Origin: an uncultured Gammaproteobacteria bacterium
Lineage (GTDB): Bacteria > Pseudomonadota > Gammaproteobacteria > Francisellales > CACEW01
Assembly: GCA_902563055.1 (NCBI GenBank)
Contig: CACEWE010000001.1
Location: forward strand, 1-52,275
Direction: 5' to 3'
DNA length: 52,275 nt
Shown: piece after piece, positions 33,960 through 42,154 of the stretch
Layout of the letters: the number at the start of each line of letters is the position of its first letter
How positions within the stretch are numbered: the stretch's first letter is position 1
The notes under the pieces: generated by a model
The model's input: only the letters and a program-made list of their open reading frames with translations
The model's database searches: none
Told to the model about the DNA's origin: nothing
Position numbers and translations under genes: made by a program

Positions 33960-36370
33960 TGGCTGCGCTCCTGAATAATTTTATATGCCCATTCTAAATC
34001 ATGATGCTGCAAATAGTGTTCTAAATAATTTTCTTTATGATGCGCCATAAAATATTTGATATCTTTAAGTGCTTTGGATGATGATTGCGCTGCAAAAGCC
34101 AAAGCAATCGGCCCTAATGACATATCAAACAAGGCATTACCTAAGCTAGATTGATAATAATACTGCTTGCGTGGCAAGGCATGAGATAAAATCATCAATT
34201 GTTGGTTATTGAGACCTAAACTCTTATATTGACCTCTTATTTCTGGCTCTAAAATACGGTTGTTTGGTAAAAATATTCGTGTTGGACAAGATTCTAATAG
34301 CGCACTGGCAATCGAACTTGCCAAGGCATCATGCGCGGACTGAGTCGCACAAATTACACTAATATTTTTCTTACGTAAGGTTTTAAGCCAAGCAGATATC
34401 TTACTTCTAAATAAAGGATGGTCTAGAAATACCCAAGCTTCATCCAGAATTAAAATACCAGGCTTACCATCAAATTGTTTTTCTAAACAATGAAATAAGT
34501 AAGATAATACAACTGGAACAATCTTAGGCATATCCATAATGGCTTCCATTTCAAAGCATTGCCATGGCGCTGCTTGAAAACCATCACTTTCAGCATCAAG
34601 AATTTTTCCATAAGGACCGGTTAAAATATAATTATCAAGTGCGGTACGGATTTCCTCATCTTGTACCATAGCCCTAAAACCGGTTAAAGTACGCTCTTTT
34701 ACAGGACAAATGGCCAATTGACTTAAAGCTTCAAAAATTGCACTTTTACGTTTGGCATTAATAGTAACTCCCTCACCTTCTACTAAGCCCGTAATCCAAT
34801 CTGTTGCCCAAATACACTCTGCTGCATCATCAATACCAATAAGTGGTGCAAAAACCAAGCCATCTTGTGACAAATTACCTACTTGATGGTACTGACCACC
34901 CACCCCTTTTGTTGCAGCCAAAAAGCTATTACCTTTATCAAAAATAAAGACCTGGGCATCTTTGTAACGCAAAAACTGTAAGGCTATCATATTTAATAAT
35001 ACAGATTTACCGGTCCCGGTTGGCCCAACAATCATCTGGTGCCCTACATCATTGACATGATTACACAAGCGAAATGGTGTAAAGTTAGAGGTGTTAGTAA
35101 TCATCAATGGTGCATCTTTTAAATGTGTGTTTTCTACTGGCCCTGACCACTGCGCGGATAAAGGCATTAAATGCGCCAAATTTAAACTATGAAGTAGTGG
35201 CATACGCACATTAGCAACACAGTGACCTGGAATAGAAGAAAGCCAGGACTCTACAGCATTGATAGTTTCATTGACGGTTACAAAACCCAAACTATTGATA
35301 ATTCTCTCAACTTCACGCTGTTTTTCATACGCAACGGTTTCATCTTTATCACTAACAACAACCGTAGCTGTATAATAGCCAAAACTTACTTGATCATCAG
35401 ATAATAAACCAATAGCCTGGTCGGTATCTTTGGCATTGGCTATCGCAGTATTATCCATCATACCACTTGGACTTTTAGAAAGTGATTCTGTCAACATGGA
35501 AAATAAGCCTTTGCGTTTGGCAAACCAATGACGTCGATAATTTTTCAACTGACTTTCTGCTTCTAATTTTGATAAAGGGATATAACGCGTAACCCAACGA
35601 TAAGAAAAAGCCAAGTCATTCAATTGATCAAGCATGGCTGGAATAGAAGTAGAAGGAAAACTTAAGATGGAAATAACTTTTAAATGTTCTTCGCCAAGCT
35701 TAGGATCAAAGCCACCTAAAAGTGGCGTATCTGCCAGCAATGCATCCAAATACATTGGATTTTCTGGAAGTACTACCTCGTGTTGCTTATTAGAAATGCA
35801 ACTATGAAGATAGGTTAAGGTTTGGTTACTATCTAAATGTGAAAGTGCAAACATAAAGCCTTTTAAAATATCATATATTCGGTTAATAGACTCTTCAAAG
35901 GCATCTAGTTGTTTTTCATAATTTTCATTGGTGGTGCTGGTTTTATTAAAAAAAAGCTGTTGCCACTTTTGTTGTTTTGAACTTTCTGGCAAAAACTGAA
36001 AACTCATAAAGTATTGACTCTCATAATGATTCTCGCCTTGGGTAAAATACTCTCTTCTTTCAGCATCTATAAGCCAACTCACCGGATCTTCAAAGTGTCC
36101 TTCATGCGGATATTCTTGGGCAGGAATCCGTCTTGATTCAATAAACACAGCCCAACCCGAACCTAAACGTTTGAGTGCATTATTAATTTTAGCGCTAATG
36201 GCTACAAATTCAGATTCACTAGAAGAGGCCAAGTCAGGACCGCGATAACTAATAGTTTTCAGGAAGGAGCCATCTTTATTAAGCACCACACCATCACGCA
36301 CCATCACTGCCCAGGGCAATAGATCACTTAAGTGTTTGCTTTTTTCTTTGTACTCCTTAAATAAAAACAT
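33956..36370 (-). CDS. trbE: Type IV secretion ATPase, TrbE/VirB4 family
   Basis: VirB4/TrbE is the largest and most conserved ATPase of the channel. The 804-residue protein has an N-terminal VirB4 domain (residues 1-400), Walker A GPTGTGKS (449-456), Walker B ILILDEAW (639-646), and the following motif LRKKNISVICATQSAHDA. Length and motifs match TrbE/CagE family members. It follows TrbD by 2 bases with GAGG as ribosome site. Confidence 0.96.
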   Translation of the reverse strand: MFLFKEYKEKSKHLSDLLPWAVMVRDGVVLNKDGSFLKTISYRGPDLASSSESEFVAISAKINNALKRLGSGWAVFIESRRIPAQEYPHEGHFEDPVSWLIDAERREYFTQGENHYESQYFMSFQFLPESSKQQKWQQLFFNKTSTTNENYEKQLDAFEESINRIYDILKGFMFALSHLDSNQTLTYLHSCISNKQHEVVLPENPMYLDALLADTPLLGGFDPKLGEEHLKVISILSFPSTSIPAMLDQLNDLAFSYRWVTRYIPLSKLEAESQLKNYRRHWFAKRKGLFSMLTESLSKSPSGMMDNTAIANAKDTDQAIGLLSDDQVSFGYYTATVVVSDKDETVAYEKQREVERIINSLGFVTVNETINAVESWLSSIPGHCVANVRMPLLHSLNLAHLMPLSAQWSGPVENTHLKDAPLMITNTSNFTPFRLCNHVNDVGHQMIVGPTGTGKSVLLNMIALQFLRYKDAQVFIFDKGNSFLAATKGVGGQYHQVGNLSQDGLVFAPLIGIDDAAECIWATDWITGLVEGEGVTINAKRKSAIFEALSQLAICPVKERTLTGFRAMVQDEEIRTALDNYILTGPYGKILDAESDGFQAAPWQCFEMEAIMDMPKIVPVVLSYLFHCLEKQFDGKPGILILDEAWVFLDHPLFRSKISAWLKTLRKKNISVICATQSAHDALASSIASALLESCPTRIFLPNNRILEPEIRGQYKSLGLNNQQLMILSHALPRKQYYYQSSLGNALFDMSLGPIALAFAAQSSSKALKDIKYFMAHHKENYLEHYLQHHDLEWAYKIIQERSQ

Positions 36371-36372
36371 GC

Positions 36373-36633
36373 TTATACCTCATAATAATCTTTGTATTTA
36401 ATAGATCTTGAAAAAATTTCAAATATATCTTTGTCTTTACGACACAGCCATGCGGCAAGGATATGAGATAAGATAAAAAAAGGAATCGCTAAATATAATT
36501 GCATCCCCACCACCAATGCAGCGCCAAAGGTACCATTTAAAATGGCAAAAGTCCTTGGAACCCCTGCAAAAAGCACCGGCTCTGTTAAAGAACGGTGTAT
36601 TTTGATGTAATATCCTGGTACTTCTTCACGCAT
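36373..36633 (-). CDS. trbD: Type IV secretion protein, TrbD/VirB3 family
   Basis: The 86-residue protein has the VirB3 signature: a short N-terminus with YYIKIHRSLTEPVLFAGVPR, two adjoining hydrophobic helices, and a C-terminal LCRKDKDIFEIF motif. It associates with VirB4 in the inner membrane. Its ATG shares one base with the stop of the TrbC gene (TAATG), indicating coupled translation. Confidence 0.9.
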   Translation of the reverse strand: MREEVPGYYIKIHRSLTEPVLFAGVPRTFAILNGTFGAALVVGMQLYLAIPFFILSHILAAWLCRKDKDIFEIFSRSIKYKDYYEV

Positions 36634-36983
36634 TAGATAATAAGTCCTGATGATGGCTGGTATAAACTAACAATGATGGAACTTGCAAAAAAGGCAATAC
36701 TTAAACCAAATACAATTTGAAATACCTTACGCATAATGCCACCAGACTCTCCAAAAGCAATACCCAAGCCTGCAATAACAATAACGATAACGCCAAGAGT
36801 TTTCGCTACCGGACCTGAAATTGAGTACATAATTTTTTCAAGCGGTCCTTCCCAAGGCATCGGCTCACCACTTTCAGCTGCAAAACTTAGGCTTGGCACT
36901 ACTATGTAAAAAAACACCAACAGACATGCACGAAAACTTGTCCCAGCCATTTTATTTCCGAGTTGCTTTATTCTATCGATCAT
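36633..36983 (-). CDS. trbC: Type IV secretion pilin, TrbC/VirB2 family
   Basis: VirB2/TrbC is the major pilus subunit. ATG 36983 is chosen because AAGGAG precedes it; an upstream in-frame ATG at 37001 lacks this. The 116-residue precursor has a long signal peptide (cleavage near SFAA-ES) and two hydrophobic helices (VAKTLGVIVIVIAGLGIAF and VFQIVFGLSIAFFASSIIV) separated by a short basic loop GESGGIMRK, the VirB2 layout. It is the first gene of the operon, behind the promoter at 37092-37120. The TraF-type peptidase downstream could process it. Confidence 0.88.
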   Translation of the reverse strand: MIDRIKQLGNKMAGTSFRACLLVFFYIVVPSLSFAAESGEPMPWEGPLEKIMYSISGPVAKTLGVIVIVIAGLGIAFGESGGIMRKVFQIVFGLSIAFFASSIIVSLYQPSSGLII

Positions 36984-37091
36984 TTTTTTCTCCTTAATCA
37001 TAAATTTTCCTTATCTCTTTGCTTTCGTTTTAAATTAACATTGAAATGATAAACATCAATCGGTGGTTTCTCAACAAACAAGCCAAAAATA

Positions 37092-37120
37092 ATTGTAACA
37101 ATTGTTACCTTAATAAACAA
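37092..37120 (-). promoter_or_regulatory. Predicted promoter and operator of the type IV secretion operon
   Basis: On the minus strand TTGTTT (37120-37115), a 17-base spacer and TACAAT (37097-37092) form a sigma-70-like promoter about 110 bases before the TrbC start. The perfect 14-base palindrome GTAACAATTGTTAC (37095-37108) covers the spacer end and the first half of the -10 box, the place where a repressor would block polymerase. Confidence 0.55.
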
Positions 37121-37472
37121 TAAAGTATTTAAGCATTTGAAAAATTCAACACAAAAGCATAACCTTGTGACCACCAATTACACAGTACATTGTGAAGTAA
37201 AAAGGGCAATATGACAGATCAAACATCACGTACTCTTACAATATCATAAATCCGCGCTTACCCCCTCTAATCCACCCTGACTTGAATGCACTTGTTTGTT
37301 AGTAAGCTCTCTTATCCATCTTTACAAAGAAAACATTGCTTCTTTCAACTCATAGAACACATTCAAGCTTATGGCATAAAGTTTAAAGTCATCCTAATTG
37401 TAGATAGAGATTTTGGGATATCAAAAAAATAAATTAATTTATATTATTACTTAGAGAAAACCAATACCAGGC
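37121..37472. other. Non-coding gap between the secretion operon and tusE
   Basis: Apart from the promoter just described I see no gene here. A 48-residue frame at 37286-37432 has no ribosome site and no recognisable family. The DNA is strongly AT-rich towards tusE (37420-37455), which may contain the tusE promoter. Confidence 0.4.
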
Positions 37473-37832
37473 TTGCAAAGACAAGGCTTTTTTCTTACCA
37501 TCAGATCAGATGCAGTCTATATCTATAAGCAAATGCAAAAACAAGACTTCTTAAAAAGCCCAGATCTTTGGAGTGAAGACTTTGTAAAAATAACTGCCCA
37601 GACCATGCAGTTGAATCTAAAAGACGCGCACTGGCAAATCATCCAGCTCGTAAGAGACTATTACAACAAGCATCAACATCACCCAAGCATCAGAACCCTT
37701 ATTATTCTTTTACGTAAAGAAAAAGGATTTGAAGAAATTAACAGCTTGAAACTTCAAGAATATTTTCCGCTGGGCGCGGCCAAACAAATTGCCCTTTTAT
37801 CAGGTCTGCCCTACCCCAAGCATTGCATCTAA
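37473..37832 (+). CDS. tusE: TusE/DsrC-family sulfur-relay protein
   Basis: TusE takes persulfide sulfur from TusBCD and passes it to MnmA for 2-thiouridine at tRNA wobble positions. The family core is clear: LWSEDFVKITAQTMQLNLKD (about residues 32-51), HWQIIQLVRDYYNKH, PSIRTLIILLRKEKG, LQEYFPLGAAKQIALLSGLP and the C-terminal PKHCI with the sulfur-carrying Cys in the penultimate position. The start is uncertain: TTG 37473 gives 119 residues and keeps the N-terminal strand (family length about 110); the internal ATG 37533 would cut into conserved sequence. tusBCD are not in the window. The stop overlaps that of the convergent ygfX. Confidence 0.88.
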   Translation: MQRQGFFLTIRSDAVYIYKQMQKQDFLKSPDLWSEDFVKITAQTMQLNLKDAHWQIIQLVRDYYNKHQHHPSIRTLIILLRKEKGFEEINSLKLQEYFPLGAAKQIALLSGLPYPKHCI

Positions 37833-38248
37833 GGTTCAGGACTTGTGTGAAGGCGCAGTATTCGCACCAAATCGCTATAGCGCGTGGCGGAGAGATGCCA
37901 CACAAAAAAACAAACGTGCTGTTGTTTTCTTGAGCCTAAAAATTGCAAACGAAGCGATAGATACCAAGGCGTTAAGGTATCGATGTGAAACAACGTTGCT
38001 TGACTTTCTTGATAAGGAGACTCAATTGTCCAAAGACCATCATGGTCAAGATGATAACAGGTTTCTTGCTGCTGTTTTGCATCTTGGAAATAGTCATAGG
38101 CGCCATAGGCTATCACACAACATAAGATCATTGCATAGACAACAGGATTTACGATTGCAATGGTGAGCGCTATTAAAGCACCATAAAAGCTCATGCATAA
38201 TACAATCTGCCAAAGAGGAATAGCTTTATGAAATGTTGTTGGCAACAT
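37829..38248 (-). CDS. ygfX: YgfX/CptA-like membrane protein
   Basis: The 139-residue protein has two adjoining membrane helices (IVLCMSFYGALIALTIAIV and VVYAMILCCVIAYGAYDYF) and a C-terminal beta domain with LRLQFLGSRKQ and a closing SDLVRILRLH, the pattern of YgfX. In E. coli ygfX (cptA) lies behind sdhE; the pair was described as a toxin-antitoxin system acting on MreB/FtsZ, while SdhE is chiefly the flavinylation factor. It overlaps sdhE by 23 bases. Confidence 0.8.
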   Translation of the reverse strand: MLPTTFHKAIPLWQIVLCMSFYGALIALTIAIVNPVVYAMILCCVIAYGAYDYFQDAKQQQETCYHLDHDGLWTIESPYQESQATLFHIDTLTPWYLSLRLQFLGSRKQQHVCFFVWHLSATRYSDLVRILRLHTSPEP

Positions 38249-38486
38249 AACTTTGAATTTTTTCTATTAACGCAGCTCTTTCCTGGCTTAGGCCCTTTAT
38301 ATCACCCATCAATAGCCACTGTGACAAAAGTTCATCTTTTTGTTCTAGAAGTGCACAAAATTCTGCTTTTTCAGCATCTTGCAACATTGGATAACAATCT
38401 TTTGCAAAGGGCATAAGGAGTAAATCAAGCTCTAAAGTTCCGCGCCGCGCCGCCCATTGAACCTGATTATGTGATAAAATGCTCAT
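38226..38486 (-). CDS. sdhE: Succinate dehydrogenase assembly factor SdhE
   Basis: SdhE promotes covalent attachment of FAD to succinate dehydrogenase. The 86-residue protein begins with QVQWAARRGTLELDLLLMPF, which contains the RGxxELD motif that contacts the flavoprotein, and continues with the small five-helix fold (CALLEQKDELLSQWLLMGD). The neighbours ygfX and, beyond the porin, ygfZ match the gammaproteobacterial cluster. Confidence 0.92.
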   Translation of the reverse strand: MSILSHNQVQWAARRGTLELDLLLMPFAKDCYPMLQDAEKAEFCALLEQKDELLSQWLLMGDIKGLSQERAALIEKIQSYVANNIS

Positions 38487-38613
38487 ACTTGCCTTTTGAA
38501 TTTAAAAAATTAGTATACCCGAGCATGGTTTTATTTCAAGGTTTAAAAAAAGGACACGTCACCTGCTTCTGATTGCAACGCGCCCTTAAAGGATTAACAA
38601 AGGGTCCTTACGC

Positions 38614-40389
38614 TTAGAACCAAGCCTCAATATCAAAGGTTAAAGCATCAGCTTTTTGATCATCAGCACCTGATCCATGACGCTTAAATTGCGCATATTC
38701 CAGTCCAAGATTAGTATGATCGTTAAGAGCATACTTACCTGAAGCTACCCACTGGGAATAATCATCACTTCTGTTGGACTCACCAAAATTTCTAACACCG
38801 TATTCAATACCCAAACCTACAGGCCAATCATTAACGCGGGATAAACCCAATTGAGCAGAATAAAAATAGGCTTTTTTATCAAATGTTATGGTATTTGAAA
38901 CTTTTGTATAAGGACTTTGCTTTCTATCCGCAAGTACATAATCACCTCTTAAATAAAGGGTACTAGCTTGATCAACATATTCGGCATTAATATTCCATGC
39001 TCCAATTTTTTTGGACGTATATCCGTTTTGATTATTTTTCACATTCCAAAAGTGGTTCATATAGGCTGTTCCAAATATAATTCCATCTCCCAAACCTTTA
39101 TACTGCAGATTAATCGCATAGTTTTCAATACCACTTCCATAAAGGTTTGTGGAGCCTAATGCTTCTTGTTTTGTGTTATACAAAGTTGCGATAACATCTA
39201 AGTTGTTTCTACTACCACCAATGCCTACACTATCCACTGGATTATCAAGATAGCTCCGCCATGATCGTGTAACAAAATTATTATCAGCATCATTGCCAAA
39301 TGCTAAAAGCTTTCTGCCTGCAAAAGCGTAATAGTCATTGCTTATATTCCAGACCCCAAAGGCCTGGTCAACCTGATGGGGGCCAGATACATTTCTTGTA
39401 ACTTCTATGGTGTTTTTTGGAAAATTCCATCTATTCTTTAGTGCAAAATCTTCTTTAAGTAATATAACCGCAGTTAAATCATGGCCAATACGCGCAATAG
39501 TTGCAACTTTTAAAGCATCAAAGCCCAGGCCTTTATAGTCTTTTTTAACTTGTGGTGAATCTTGATTCTCCCAAGATGTATCTTGATACCCCGTTTGCAT
39601 ATAACCCCCAAGCACCACTGAGTTATCGGCAATATTTGCATCTTTAACCATTTTAGTTAGATCCGCTGTATTACTATGACCATTTAATAAGGCATAACTT
39701 AAATCACTATCAAGTGATACACGGCCAGATCCACCAGCACTATTATGCATAGCGGATATTTTGTTTTCTAAATGACTAATACGCTCTGCTATCGAGCCAG
39801 TGTCACTTGAAGCAGTATATGCTTTAACCAAAGAAGCGCTTTGAGATCCTTTTTTCACCACTGTCTCACGTGAAGGTTTTTTAACCGCCACCTTTAGCGG
39901 CACTTTTTTTGATCCTACTTGATGCTTAGCTTGATGAATATATTGCATCTTGTATTTGCAGTACGCACCAGAAGCATTTGCTGGCACCGAACAATCTTTG
40001 GGATCTACATTAACCAGAGGAGCTCTTTGTTTTTTTTGAACATGAGGGTCTTTTTTTACCCTCGCCTTACGTGGCATTTTTTTTGATGCTACTTGATTCT
40101 TAGTGTGATGAATATATTGCATCTTGTATTTGCAGTATGCACTTGATGCATTCGCTGCCTGAGAGCAATCTTGGCGGGCTTGTTTTTTTGCGTCTCTTTT
40201 TTGAACCCTTTTTTCATTTGAAATGGTTTTTTGATTCCTGATGTTTTTTGCAGTGTCGATGTATTGAGCCTTGTATTTACAATAAGCGCTATTGGCATTA
40301 TCCCCAGCACTACAGTCTATCCCCCAAGCACATGCACTTGCAACCGCAATGCATATTGAACTGATCGCAATCATTTTTTGTTTTGACAT
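38614..40389 (-). CDS. Outer-membrane porin of the LbtU/FslE (DUF3573) type with N-terminal Cys repeats
   Basis: The 591-residue protein has a signal peptide (to about residue 24), a basic region with three Cys-containing repeats (residues 25-160), a short coiled coil (AERISHLENKISAM, 201-214) and a C-terminal beta-barrel ending in Phe (LTFDIEAWF). The barrel part (AFGVWNISNDYYAFAGRKLL, then SYLDNPVDSVGIGGSRNN) resembles proteins such as Legionella LbtU and Francisella FslE that take up siderophores; this relation is from memory and moderate. The repeats, DCS-x4-ANASxAYCKYKxQYI, are not a usual part of porins. A good ribosome site (AAGGAAAAAT) precedes the ATG. The gene separates sdhE from ygfZ, which are usually close. 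Confidence 0.75.
   Translation of the reverse strand: MSKQKMIAISSICIAVASACAWGIDCSAGDNANSAYCKYKAQYIDTAKNIRNQKTISNEKRVQKRDAKKQARQDCSQAANASSAYCKYKMQYIHHTKNQVASKKMPRKARVKKDPHVQKKQRAPLVNVDPKDCSVPANASGAYCKYKMQYIHQAKHQVGSKKVPLKVAVKKPSRETVVKKGSQSASLVKAYTASSDTGSIAERISHLENKISAMHNSAGGSGRVSLDSDLSYALLNGHSNTADLTKMVKDANIADNSVVLGGYMQTGYQDTSWENQDSPQVKKDYKGLGFDALKVATIARIGHDLTAVILLKEDFALKNRWNFPKNTIEVTRNVSGPHQVDQAFGVWNISNDYYAFAGRKLLAFGNDADNNFVTRSWRSYLDNPVDSVGIGGSRNNLDVIATLYNTKQEALGSTNLYGSGIENYAINLQYKGLGDGIIFGTAYMNHFWNVKNNQNGYTSKKIGAWNINAEYVDQASTLYLRGDYVLADRKQSPYTKVSNTITFDKKAYFYSAQLGLSRVNDWPVGLGIEYGVRNFGESNRSDDYSQWVASGKYALNDHTNLGLEYAQFKRHGSGADDQKADALTFDIEAWF
39910..40317 (-). repeat. Three protein-level repeats in the porin N-terminus
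   Basis: Units begin at residues 25, 74 and 132 with DCS and contain AYCKYK about 10 residues later. Each has two Cys spaced by 11 residues (26/37, 75/86, 133/144). Units are joined by Lys/Arg-rich linkers. The third and second are more similar to each other than to the first. Confidence 0.9.
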
Positions 40390-40502
40390 ATTTTTCCTTA
40401 TAATACACGAAGTAAAAAACTGCCATATTTTATTACACTCTCATTGAAACTACAAGAACACACATCTTTGTGCAAATAGAAGAAAAAGTTTCAAACACGC
40501 AA

Positions 40503-40531
40503 TTGACCCTACCAATGAATTACCAGATAAT
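40503..40531 (+). promoter_or_regulatory. Predicted promoter of ygfZ
   Basis: TTGACC, a 17-base spacer and GATAAT give a strong sigma-70 match (5 of 6 in each box) 28 bases before the ygfZ start. Confidence 0.6.
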
Positions 40532-40558
40532 AAGCTCAAATCATACACGAAGAACATT

Positions 40559-41422
40559 ATGCTAGCATATCAAACCCTTGATATTACGGGCCCAGATGCA
40601 CCACGCTTTTTACAATCACTGATTACCAGCAATATTGAAAAACTCCCCCTACATCAAGGAACCATAAGCTATTGCTTAAATCGCAAAGGTCGTATCGGCA
40701 TTAGTTTTTTTCTGTTGCACTGTGATACGCACCACTATCAATGCATTTGCCCAGAGTCCACCATTGAAACCCTTATGAAACACTTCCAACGATACAATAT
40801 TAATTTCAAACTTGAATTTACTCAAAATAAAAACTATTGTAGCGCGCTTGAAGCTTGTGCAAATGACTTCTTAGAAAATATGCCAGTTGGACACCTACAT
40901 CAAGAAAAAGCGCTCCGTTATTTTAAAGTAAGCCCTAGCCACCTCTTATGTATCCACCCAAGTGCAAAGCTTACAGAGGATCAATCCACTATCCAAGCTT
41001 CATCCTTATTAAGCCATGAAGAATGGCAACTAGCTCTTATTCAAAATCATTTACTTGAGATCACCCCCAAAATACAAAGCATGTTTTTACCCCAAGAGGC
41101 AGGCTTGTTTGCACATAAAAACGCCATATCAGTTAAAAAAGGCTGCTATCTTGGTCAAGAAATTGTCGCTAGATTACACTTTTTAGGCCAGGCCAAAAAA
41201 ATCTTACAAGGCTTTTACTACCCAGAAAAAATAAATATTGCGCTACTGGATGAAGTCATGCAAAACGATAAAAAAATTGGATCGGTGGTCTCACATGCGA
41301 GCCATAATAACAAAACCTGGCTGCTTTGCATTATTAATAAACAGGCCCTTGAAAATACTCAAGCGTCCCTAAAGCTTGGCAAACATCCTGAGCCCCTGGT
41401 ACATATTAAAAGACCAATCTAA
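40559..41422 (+). CDS. ygfZ: Folate-binding Fe-S cluster repair protein YgfZ
   Basis: YgfZ is a folate-dependent factor for maintenance of certain iron-sulfur enzymes, with the fold of the glycine-cleavage T protein. The 287-residue protein opens with LDITGPDAPRFLQSLITSNI and carries the diagnostic motif VKKGCYLGQEIVARLHFLGQ, including the conserved Cys. SdhE and YgfZ both support respiratory flavin/Fe-S enzymes, and clustering of their genes fits this. The gene has its own promoter. Confidence 0.93.
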   Translation: MLAYQTLDITGPDAPRFLQSLITSNIEKLPLHQGTISYCLNRKGRIGISFFLLHCDTHHYQCICPESTIETLMKHFQRYNINFKLEFTQNKNYCSALEACANDFLENMPVGHLHQEKALRYFKVSPSHLLCIHPSAKLTEDQSTIQASSLLSHEEWQLALIQNHLLEITPKIQSMFLPQEAGLFAHKNAISVKKGCYLGQEIVARLHFLGQAKKILQGFYYPEKINIALLDEVMQNDKKIGSVVSHASHNNKTWLLCIINKQALENTQASLKLGKHPEPLVHIKRPI

Positions 41423-41441
41423 AAGCACCATCATACTAAAC

Positions 41442-41470
41442 TTGAACAAATCACGCGCCTTGTTTATAAT
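41442..41470 (+). promoter_or_regulatory. Predicted promoter of dedA and the hybrid kinase
   Basis: TTGAAC, a 17-base spacer and a perfect TATAAT lie 30 bases before the dedA start; the kinase gene overlaps dedA, so this promoter may serve both. Confidence 0.6.
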
Positions 41471-41500
41471 CAAAGGCACTTTTGCGCACGCCTTAAGCTT

Positions 41501-42154
41501 ATGGATTTCCTCTGGCACTTTATCGATATCATCCTTCATCTTAATCAATATCTTAGCGGTTTTTTTGATCAATACGGCTTATGGATTTACCCTCTTTTAA
41601 TGCTGATTTTATTTTGTGAAACCGGCCTAGTGGTAACGCCCTTCTTACCTGGAGACTCCTTGTTATTTGCCGCTGGAGCTCTTTTTGCGCAAAGCAATCT
41701 CTCTATTCACACCCTTGCAGTGTGCTTGATTATTGCCGTATTCCTTGGTGATAACACCAATTATGCTATAGGGCGCTTTATTGGTAAAAAAATTTTCGAG
41801 CAAAAAAAAATCCCTATTAAAAAAGCTTATTTTGATCATGCCCATGCTTTTTATCAACGCCATGGCGCACTCACCATTATCCTCGCACGCTTTATTCCCA
41901 TTGTGCGCACCTTTGTTCCTAATATTGCCGGCATCAGTAAAATGCCCTATAAACGCTTTATTATCCTGAGTATTCTTGCTGCATTGATTTGGATTTTAAG
42001 CTTATTATACCTCAGCTACTTTTTCGGTTCTCTACCGTTTGTTCAACAGCATTTTAGCATTATTATGCTAGGCATTATTGTCATCTCAGTTTTACCCATT
42101 TGTATTAAATACTTGCATCATTTTTTTAAAAAACGGGCAAAAAACCATGCTTAA
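41501..42154 (+). CDS. DedA-family membrane protein
   Basis: DedA proteins are membrane proteins linked to flipping or recycling of undecaprenyl phosphate and phospholipids. The 217-residue protein has the family hallmarks [35 protein letters not shown] and [20 protein letters not shown], which contain the conserved acidic and Arg residues, and about five hydrophobic segments. It overlaps the start of the following kinase gene by 8 bases, implying co-expression. Confidence 0.93.
   Translation: MDFLWHFIDIILHLNQYLSGFFDQYGLWIYPLLMLILFCETGLVVTPFLPGDSLLFAAGALFAQSNLSIHTLAVCLIIAVFLGDNTNYAIGRFIGKKIFEQKKIPIKKAYFDHAHAFYQRHGALTIILARFIPIVRTFVPNIAGISKMPYKRFIILSILAALIWILSLLYLSYFFGSLPFVQQHFSIIMLGIIVISVLPICIKYLHHFFKKRAKNHA

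Noticed and set aside
37286-37432. 48-codon frame ending VILIVDRDFGISKK, considered as a transposase remnant
   Set aside because: Too short, no ribosome site, and the resemblance to a transposase strand is not specific.
38501-38620. Possible terminator hairpins around the porin stop
   Set aside because: Only short or mismatched stems could be drawn on the minus strand; support is too weak to call.
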